Below, one piece after another: positions 6,284-11,106 of a stretch of 11,106 nucleotides of DNA (the first letter of the stretch is position 1; each line of letters starts with the position of its first letter). This stretch comes from an uncultured bacterium (GTDB taxonomy: Bacteria > Cyanobacteriota > Vampirovibrionia > Gastranaerophilales > Gastranaerophilaceae): NCBI GenBank assembly GCA_947169755.1, contig CAMVQX010000045.1, positions 1 to 11,106 of the forward strand, read 5' to 3'. The notes below the pieces were generated by a model that searched no databases, was not told where the DNA came from, and saw nothing but the letters and a program-made list of their open reading frames with translations. The position numbers and the translations under genes were made by a program.

Positions 6284-6289
6284 ATTATC
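6284..6289 (-). promoter_or_regulatory. Candidate -10 of holA, predicted leaderless
   Basis: GATAAT on the minus strand (6289-6284) matches five of six bases of the -10 consensus and ends eight bases before the holA ATG at 6275. No good -35 is seen at 16-18 bases. There is no purine-rich ribosome binding site in the 20 bases before the ATG, and the terminator at 6351-6383 separates holA from the upstream mscL. A promoter must therefore lie within about 75 bases. Confidence 0.4.
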
Positions 6290-6350
6290 ATGAAAAAAAA
6301 TGAAAAGATATTTTGTATTTTTCACAATATTTTTATAATCAAATGAATAT

Positions 6351-6383
6351 AAAACAAAAGGCGGATATACCGCCTTTGTTTTT
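6351..6383 (-). terminator. Rho-independent terminator after mscL
   Basis: GGCGG (6360-6364), loop ATATA, CCGCC (6370-6374), extended by AAAACAAAA on one side and TTTGTTTTT on the other. On the minus strand it lies 20 bases past the mscL stop codon and is followed by TTTTGTTTTAT, a good termination tract. It insulates holA from mscL. Confidence 0.92.
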
Positions 6384-6402
6384 ATAAGATTTTTTTATTC
6401 TA

Positions 6403-6873
6403 TTAAACTTCAGAAGTACAATTCGGACATTTTGTAGCTCTGATATCGATTGTTGAGAAACAATGCGGACATTCTTTTGTTGTTGGAGTTGCTTCTTCCT
6501 CTTTTTTCTTATCAGCTTGAAGTTTATTAACACCTTTGATAAGTAAAAATACAGCCAAAGCCACTAATAAGAAGCTAATTATTGTATTAATAAATAGCCC
6601 GTAATTAATTGTTACGGCACCTGCTTCTTGAGCAGCCTCTATTGTATCAAAATGCTCAAATTTACCGTTTAACGGTAATACCCAAAAGAGTTGTGAGAAA
6701 TCAACTCTTCCCATAAGCCAGCCCAATGGCGGCATAATTATGTCTTTTACAAAAGAATCAACAATTTTTCCGAATGCAGCACCGATAATGATACCTACTG
6801 CCATGTCAATTACATTTCCGCGCATTGCAAATGTTTTGAATTCATCTCCATACCTTTTAATTCTTGCTAACAT
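6403..6873 (-). CDS. mscL: MscL mechanosensitive channel with C-terminal zinc ribbon
   Basis: A large-conductance mechanosensitive channel, a homopentamer in the inner membrane that opens under high tension to release solutes during osmotic downshock. The N-terminal helix and TM1 are typical: FKTFAMRGNVIDMAVGIIIG (12-31), then AAFGKIVDSFVKDIIMPPLG. A periplasmic loop and TM2 (YGLFINTIISFLLVALAVFLLIKGVN, about 91-116) follow. The usual cytoplasmic helix is a short charged linker (KKKEEE), and then a CxxC...CxxC module occupies the end: C135, C138, C149, C152. This is a zinc ribbon found on some MscL proteins; its effect on gating is unknown to me. Total length is 156 residues against about 136 for E. 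coli MscL. AAGGAG precedes the ATG at good distance, and a strong promoter lies upstream. Confidence 0.95.
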   Translation of the reverse strand: MLARIKRYGDEFKTFAMRGNVIDMAVGIIIGAAFGKIVDSFVKDIIMPPLGWLMGRVDFSQLFWVLPLNGKFEHFDTIEAAQEAGAVTINYGLFINTIISFLLVALAVFLLIKGVNKLQADKKKEEEATPTTKECPHCFSTIDIRATKCPNCTSEV

Positions 6874-6928
6874 ATTTTTCTCCTTTTTATTTTGCTATTC
6901 CTTTGGCAAAGCCCGAGGAACTTATCAT

Positions 6929-6957
6929 ATAATACTAACCTAAAATTCTACTGTCAA
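6929..6957 (-). promoter_or_regulatory. Strong mscL promoter overlapping the end of ldh
   Basis: On the minus strand: perfect TTGACA at 6957-6952, a 17-base spacer, and TATTAT at 6934-6929 (five of six). The -35 overlaps the stop codon of ldh (6954-6956). Transcription should start near 6922, about 48 bases before the mscL ATG. This is the best-matched promoter in the window. Confidence 0.75.
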
Positions 6958-7919
6958 ATTTCATTTTGCGCTAAAATCTCTTGTAGTGTTTTTGCTGATT
7001 CTTGAAGTTTTTCGATTTCTTCATCATTAAGCTGAATAGGAACTTGTGTTTCTATGCCGTCTTTCCCGACAATAGCCGGCATGCTTAAAGAAATCCCTTC
7101 GATTCCGTATTCACCGTGCATCATTGAAGAAACAGGTAAGATTGATCTCTCATCTCGGACTATTGCTTCACAGATACGTTTTACAGACATTGCAATTCCG
7201 AAGTATGTTGCTTTTTTACGTGAAATAATTTCATAAGCGCTATTTTTGACAACATTTGCAATTTTTTCCTGCGCTTGTTCATGATTGAAATGATGGCGCA
7301 TTTCACAGAATCTATCAAGCTTTATACCTGATACGTTTGCGCTTGACCAAGCAGCGATTTCGGAATCACCATGTTCTCCTATTATAAATGCGTGCACACT
7401 GCGGCTATCAACATCAAGATGTTTACCTATTTCATATTTTAATCTTGCGGTGTCAAGAGTTGTACCTGAGCCAAAAACTCTGTTTTCAGGCAAACCCGAA
7501 AGTTTTATTGCAACAGTTGTTAAAATATCAACAGGGTTTGCAACTATTAACAATATCCCTTTAAAATCACGTTTTGTGATTTCGGGGATTATTGATTTAA
7601 ATATTGAAATATTCTTTTTGACTAAATCAAGTCTTGTTTCACCTGGTTTTTGATTTGCACCTGCTGTAATTATTACAACTGATGCGTCTTTCACATCGTC
7701 ATAATCCCCTGCGTATATTTGCATAGGCTTTGCAAAAGGTACTCCGTGATTTATATCCATTGCTTCACCTTCAGCTTTTGCCCTATCTGAATCTATCATA
7801 ACCATTTCAGAAAACAATCCGCTTTGCATAAGGCTAAAAGCCGAAGCTGCACCAACAAATCCACAGCCAATTATTACAACTTTTCTAAAATTTAAACAGT
7901 TTTTACAGTTTTTTTCCAT
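6954..7919 (-). CDS. ldh: L-lactate dehydrogenase
   Basis: An NAD-dependent cytoplasmic enzyme that reduces pyruvate to L-lactate, regenerating NAD+ in fermentation. The 321 residues show the Rossmann motif GCGFVG (18-23) and the NAD-selecting aspartate D43 in MIDSD. The mobile loop AGANQKPGETR has Q90, which marks lactate rather than malate dehydrogenase, and R96. Also present are N128 in VANPVD, D156/R159 in GTTLDTAR, the catalytic histidine H183 in IIGEHGD, and T238. The position of the fructose-1,6-bisphosphate-binding Arg173 of Bacillus LDH appears to be Lys here (ARLK), while the companion His (VHAFIIG) is kept, so allostery is uncertain. An N-terminal extension carries C5 and C8 as CKNC before the first beta strand. 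AAAGGA lies seven bases before the ATG. It is transcribed divergently from the gene at 8033. Confidence 0.94.
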   Translation of the reverse strand: MEKNCKNCLNFRKVVIIGCGFVGAASAFSLMQSGLFSEMVMIDSDRAKAEGEAMDINHGVPFAKPMQIYAGDYDDVKDASVVIITAGANQKPGETRLDLVKKNISIFKSIIPEITKRDFKGILLIVANPVDILTTVAIKLSGLPENRVFGSGTTLDTARLKYEIGKHLDVDSRSVHAFIIGEHGDSEIAAWSSANVSGIKLDRFCEMRHHFNHEQAQEKIANVVKNSAYEIISRKKATYFGIAMSVKRICEAIVRDERSILPVSSMMHGEYGIEGISLSMPAIVGKDGIETQVPIQLNDEEIEKLQESAKTLQEILAQNEI

Positions 7920-7941
7920 GATTAATTCCTTTCTTGTATTT

Positions 7942-7947
7942 ATTATA
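7942..7947 (-). promoter_or_regulatory. Candidate ldh -10 element
   Basis: A perfect TATAAT on the minus strand (7947-7942), placing the start of transcription near 7935, 15 bases before the ATG and just ahead of the AAAGGA ribosome binding site. No good -35 is found at 16-18 bases. A TTGACA at 7988-7983 is too far away to pair with it. No Rex-type operator is recognisable here. Confidence 0.4.
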
Positions 7948-8032
7948 TATGAAATATTGTAAATTTTTTCTTATATCTCACTTGTCAAAAGAGCATGTTC
8001 AGTGAAAAATACCTAAAGGGAAGGACGGAAAA

Positions 8033-10477
8033 ATGCCGATAGGTATATTAAAATATAATACTAACCATAAGCGAAAATCGCCGGCGGGATATCTATCCGA
8101 AAAATCACCTTCCTTGTCTGAAATTTATAATAAAGAGAGACCTTTAAAAAGTAATCACGATGATTTATCTTTTAAAGGTCTTTCTTTTAGCGGAGAAAAC
8201 AAAAAGAAAAAAGATGATAAAATGAAACCTGTTTTGGCAACTTTGGGTGTCCTTGTCGGAACAGGGTTAGCACTTAGATTAGCACCGTCTTATAAAAAGG
8301 CAGGAGAATATAGTTTAAGTGAATTTTTTTATAAGTTTATAAAAGATAAATCCGGTATTGATGAAAATATTGTTAACAGCCTGTATGAACATGTTGCAAA
8401 ATCTGATTTGACAAAAAAAATGGTTCAAATCAAAGATGATAAAATTGTATTTTATAAAAAAACAATTCCTCAATTGATATGGGATGGGCTTGTATATCCT
8501 TTCAAGATTTTGCCTGCTGATATTTTGAACGGAACTGTTTCAGTTTTAAGAAAAGTAAAACCTCTACAGTCTTGGGCTGAAAAGACTTATAATAATAAAT
8601 TCTTTAAAGGGATTCGTCAACGTTCAAAAGTTGATGCGCAAGTAAATTCTTTGCGCGGACTTTTTGAAATGTCCGAAAAATTAAAAGGAAAACCAGATAA
8701 TGATGTAGCGTCTGCTATGTTTAGACAATCTGTAAAGATGTTTGATGTAAAAACGGGAAATTACGACACTAAACATGAACGTTCTCTAAACAGGCTTGTT
8801 TCAGGTTTGCCGCCGGCAATATTCCTTGCAAATGATGCCTATAACCTTTCAAGAATGATGGATGATGATGATAAGGCAGCAAAAAAGGAACAAAAAACAA
8901 GATTTAATCAGGAAGTAGCGAGAATAGGCTTTAATGCATATATTACTTTGATTACGCTTGGTGCGCTTCAAAAATATATAAATAATTCACCGTTTGGTAT
9001 AATGCTGATGACTGCAATGACAACATTGACAACGGAAGCATTTTCAAGACTGATTAACGGAAAGCATATAACAAGGCTTACTCCTGAAGAGGCAAGAGCC
9101 GAAAATTCAAAAAATAATGCTCCGGAAGCAAATATAAAACCGATTTCATTTAAATCATCCGAAGAAAAATCAAAAGGCGAATCTGAAAAAGAAAAGCAGC
9201 AAAAACCGCTTTTATCAATTGATACTGTGGCAAAAGCTTCTGCCGTAGTTATTGCGGGCGGATTTGCAGCAAAAGGATTGAGAAAAATCCCTGCTGTAGA
9301 GAAACAATGGAAAGCATTTACAGGATTTTTTAAATCCAAATATAAAGATTTAACGGAAATCTCAGATTACAAAGTTTCTAAAAAAGAAATTGACGGCATT
9401 GTAAAGACTCTTGAAGATAACGGATTTAAAGGGCTTGCGGATAAATATCGTCAAGTTGCTAAGACTTCACAAAACGGGGAATTTATAAACCTTGGTTCAA
9501 AAGATAAAAAAATTAAACCTCTTGTAAATTTTGTTATTGCACCTTTCAAATTTGCTTGGAATACAATTATGCTTCCTTATAACTTGGTTATGAAGGTAGT
9601 TAACGTATTTGCAAAGAAACCCAAAACAGTTAAATTGGATATTTCGGATAAAAATACATTAAAAACTATTGTTGATAATTTTGCAAAAGATAAAGGAATC
9701 AGTTCAACTAAAGAATTTGAAAAATTTATTGAAGATGCATCAAAAGGCAAAATTATGAAGGATAAAAAGCTTTCCCAAAATGAACAGGAACTTTTGAACA
9801 GAATTTCCGATATTTCATCCTTGGCAAAAAGTATTGAAAATATTGGCAAAGAAGCCAAACGCAAAAATCTTTCACCTGAAAAATTCCAATCTTATGTAAA
9901 AGATAATATTTTAAAAGCATTTAACGCAGATACAATGTCAAATCTTGCAAACCATGAACTTTCAAATCTTGCTAAAACCGCTGCATCAATTGCTACAATA
10001 TGGTTCTTGATGACTGATAACTACAACATGGTTATGTTAAAATCTAACGGTAATGATGTAGATGGTGCAAAAACCAAGTTCACAGAAAGATTTGTTCAGG
10101 AAGGTTCAAGATTGTTCTATCAGACATTGTTGATTGATTTGTTTAACAGTACATTCAGAAGTCAATATAACAGGTCGCTGTTTGGTATGAGTTGGATTAC
10201 GTTGACTAATACAACAATGGGTGAATGGTTGACTAGAGCTTCAGTAGGTGTCCCGATAGGTACACATAGCCGTGACGGATTGTTAAAACTTGAAAAAGAA
10301 CAAGATGAAGCAAAAGGATTTAAGAGGGCTTATTTCAACTTTATGAAACGGTTGACCGGCAAGAGATCAATAAAATCATATGAAGTAGCACCACAAAATG
10401 CACCCGAAAAAGTTGAATCGAAAGAGCAAATAAATTTTACAAATAATCCCGTTTTTGACAAAATGATTAAAGGCTAA
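8033..10477 (+). CDS. Unrecognised 814-residue protein with duplicated module
   Basis: I cannot assign a function. The N-terminal 60 residues are polar with SFKG (46-49) and SFSG (51-54), followed by a hydrophobic helix (65-84). A second polar stretch (350-390) contains SFKS (372-375) and again precedes a hydrophobic segment (about 397-416). The two halves are homologous. R290-I346 aligns without gaps to R686-I742 (offset 396), sharing for example F291/F687, QE 293-294/689-690, R297/R693, FG 321-322/717-718, E335/E731 and R339/R735. The preceding FLANDAYN (264-271) matches FLMTDNYN (658-665), and PFK at 156-158 and 504-506 lies in similar amphipathic helices. Two or three further hydrophobic segments per half suggest membrane association. 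The C-terminus has INFTNNP (800-806). AAGGA lies seven bases before the ATG. It is divergent from ldh and ends 23 bases before gmk. The short FKG-type motifs resemble ones I associate with Gastranaerophilales proteins; that is recall, not proof. Confidence 0.85.
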   Translation: MPIGILKYNTNHKRKSPAGYLSEKSPSLSEIYNKERPLKSNHDDLSFKGLSFSGENKKKKDDKMKPVLATLGVLVGTGLALRLAPSYKKAGEYSLSEFFYKFIKDKSGIDENIVNSLYEHVAKSDLTKKMVQIKDDKIVFYKKTIPQLIWDGLVYPFKILPADILNGTVSVLRKVKPLQSWAEKTYNNKFFKGIRQRSKVDAQVNSLRGLFEMSEKLKGKPDNDVASAMFRQSVKMFDVKTGNYDTKHERSLNRLVSGLPPAIFLANDAYNLSRMMDDDDKAAKKEQKTRFNQEVARIGFNAYITLITLGALQKYINNSPFGIMLMTAMTTLTTEAFSRLINGKHITRLTPEEARAENSKNNAPEANIKPISFKSSEEKSKGESEKEKQQKPLLSIDTVAKASAVVIAGGFAAKGLRKIPAVEKQWKAFTGFFKSKYKDLTEISDYKVSKKEIDGIVKTLEDNGFKGLADKYRQVAKTSQNGEFINLGSKDKKIKPLVNFVIAPFKFAWNTIMLPYNLVMKVVNVFAKKPKTVKLDISDKNTLKTIVDNFAKDKGISSTKEFEKFIEDASKGKIMKDKKLSQNEQELLNRISDISSLAKSIENIGKEAKRKNLSPEKFQSYVKDNILKAFNADTMSNLANHELSNLAKTAASIATIWFLMTDNYNMVMLKSNGNDVDGAKTKFTERFVQEGSRLFYQTLLIDLFNSTFRSQYNRSLFGMSWITLTNTTMGEWLTRASVGVPIGTHSRDGLLKLEKEQDEAKGFKRAYFNFMKRLTGKRSIKSYEVAPQNAPEKVESKEQINFTNNPVFDKMIKG

Positions 10478-10488
10478 AATTTTTGTTG

Positions 10489-10494
10489 TATAAT
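10489..10494 (+). promoter_or_regulatory. gmk -10 element, predicted leaderless
   Basis: A perfect TATAAT at 10489-10494 ends six bases before the ATG at 10501, so transcription should begin at the A of the start codon. The spaced -35 is weak (ATTAAA at 10466-10471, 17 bases away); a perfect TTGACA at 10455-10460 is 28 bases away, too far. No ribosome binding site exists between the upstream stop codon and the ATG. Confidence 0.5.
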
Positions 10495-10500
10495 TCATTT

Positions 10501-11064
10501 ATGAGTAAAAATTTGTATGTAATTTCAGGTCCGTCAGGAGTAGGAAAAGGTACTGTAATAAGGGAATTTTTAATTAGGAATCCCGGCTTTATGCTTTCAA
10601 TTTCTTGTACAACGAGAGCTCCAAGAGAAGGTGAAACTGACGGCATAAACTATTTCTTCCTGTCAAAAGAGGAATTTCAACGGTATATTGATCAGGATAA
10701 ATTTTTGGAATGGGCTGAATTTGCCGGAAACCGCTACGGAACATTGAAAAAATTTATTGATCAATGCCTTGCTTTAGATAAAAATATAATTCTTGAAATC
10801 GATACAAAAGGTGCTATGCAGGTCAAGAGTAAAATGCCTGATGCTGTTTTGATATTTATTGCGCCGCCGTCTTTTGAGGTGTTGGAAGATCGTTTGCGCG
10901 GACGTCATACGGAAGATGAAACGGCGATACAAAAGCGCCTCGATGAAGTTCTGGAAGAGTTAGCAAGAGCACAGTATTTTGATTATAAAGTTGTAAATGA
11001 TGATTTAAATCGTGCAGTCAACAAATTGGAAGACATTATCAGGAGGCAAGATGCTCAGCGGTAA
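10501..11064 (+). CDS. gmk: Guanylate kinase
   Basis: Phosphorylates GMP to GDP with ATP, an essential step of GTP and dGTP synthesis in the cytoplasm. The 187 residues are of normal length. The P-loop is GPSGVGKGT (10-18). The GMP-binding region follows with SCTTRAPREGETDGINYFF (35-53) and LEWAEFAGNRYGT (69-81), then LEIDTKGAMQV, and the lid RLRGRHTEDE (121-130) with its arginines. I chose the ATG at 10501. An upstream in-frame TTG at 10483 would add six unconserved residues and lacks a ribosome binding site. None is visible for the ATG either: TATAAT ends six bases before it, predicting a leaderless mRNA. The downstream coaBC starts inside the last 14 bases of gmk, so the two form an operon. 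rpoZ, often found between gmk and coaBC, is missing here. Confidence 0.96.
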   Translation: MSKNLYVISGPSGVGKGTVIREFLIRNPGFMLSISCTTRAPREGETDGINYFFLSKEEFQRYIDQDKFLEWAEFAGNRYGTLKKFIDQCLALDKNIILEIDTKGAMQVKSKMPDAVLIFIAPPSFEVLEDRLRGRHTEDETAIQKRLDEVLEELARAQYFDYKVVNDDLNRAVNKLEDIIRRQDAQR

Positions 11065-11106
11065 AACGATTTTAATCGGTATAACCGGCGGGATTGCAGC
11101 TTACAA
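11051..11106 (+). CDS. coaBC: Phosphopantothenoylcysteine decarboxylase/synthase, 5' end only
   Basis: The first 18 codons and two further bases of a gene cut by the window edge. The peptide MLSGKTILIGITGGIAAY matches the flavoprotein N-terminus of CoaBC (Dfp), whose first beta strand and GITGGIAAYK loop are highly conserved. The complete enzyme couples cysteine to phosphopantothenate and decarboxylates the product in coenzyme A synthesis. The ATG at 11051 has AGGAGG at 11041-11046, four bases upstream and within gmk. The 14-base overlap with gmk indicates translational coupling. The gmk-coaBC order is common in bacteria and supports the call. A separate CoaC alone, or another flavoprotein of that fold, cannot be ruled out from so short a piece. 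Confidence 0.82.
   Translation, partial: MLSGKTILIGITGGIAAY

Noticed and set aside
6339..6533. Minus-strand lysine/glutamine-rich frame overlapping the mscL end
   Set aside because: It lies in a shifted frame over the mscL zinc ribbon and crosses the terminator. The mscL frame is clearly the coding one.
7920..8032. Rex (NADH-sensing) operator between ldh and the gene at 8033
   Set aside because: I looked for the TTGTGAA-N4-TTCACAA type dyad and found none. TTGTCAAAAG at 7982 is only a half-like match.
10455..10494. Perfect TTGACA paired with TATAAT before gmk
   Set aside because: The spacer is 28 bases, far beyond the 16-19 that RNA polymerase accepts.
1..11106. CRISPR, toxin-antitoxin, phage or defence system
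   Set aside because: No regularly spaced repeats, no paired small toxin and antitoxin genes, and no nuclease, integrase or transposase motifs were seen in any plausible coding frame.

Overview
The window is AT-rich, gene-dense bacterial DNA from a fermentative lineage. I favour a gut Gastranaerophilales/Melainabacteria-type organism (non-photosynthetic relatives of Cyanobacteria). The reasons are the base composition, a CpcE/NblB-like HEAT-repeat protein, an L-lactate dehydrogenase, and a large lineage-specific-looking protein carrying short SFKG/SFSG-type motifs. A low-GC Firmicute is the main alternative. The assignment is an inference. I see no rRNA, tRNA, insertion sequence, CRISPR array or phage gene.

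Layout. Left (1-1603, + strand): a MntP-family manganese exporter, a CATG-rich gap of about 180 bases, a promoter with a structured leader, a small five-cysteine protein, and a short-form ribosome hibernation factor (hpf) with its own extended -10 promoter. These end at a strong bidirectional terminator shared with the convergent neighbour. Middle (1620-7919, - strand): a seven-repeat HEAT protein, a soluble PAS/GAF-type sensor histidine kinase without a partner regulator, overlapping holB and holA (clamp-loader delta' and delta), a terminator, mscL with a C-terminal zinc ribbon, and L-lactate dehydrogenase. Right (8033-11106, + strand): an 814-residue unrecognised membrane-associated protein, gmk, and the first 18 codons plus two bases of coaBC, which overlaps gmk.

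Functionally this is mainly chromosomal housekeeping: DNA replication (holA, holB), nucleotide and coenzyme A metabolism (gmk, coaBC), redox balance (ldh), osmotic safety (mscL), ribosome hibernation (hpf) and metal homeostasis (mntP). No defence or mobile system is evident.

Three observations stand out. First, three genes (histidine kinase, holA, gmk) lack a Shine-Dalgarno sequence and have a TATAAT or GATAAT hexamer ending only 6-8 bases before the ATG, which predicts leaderless mRNAs. Their neighbours have ordinary ribosome binding sites. Second, the 814-residue protein is an internal duplication of a previously unnamed module (to my knowledge), with a 57-residue block that aligns without gaps at an offset of 396 residues. 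Third, the leader of the small cysteine-rich gene can fold two mutually exclusive ways, one of which would hide its ribosome binding site, and it carries an 18-base dyad.
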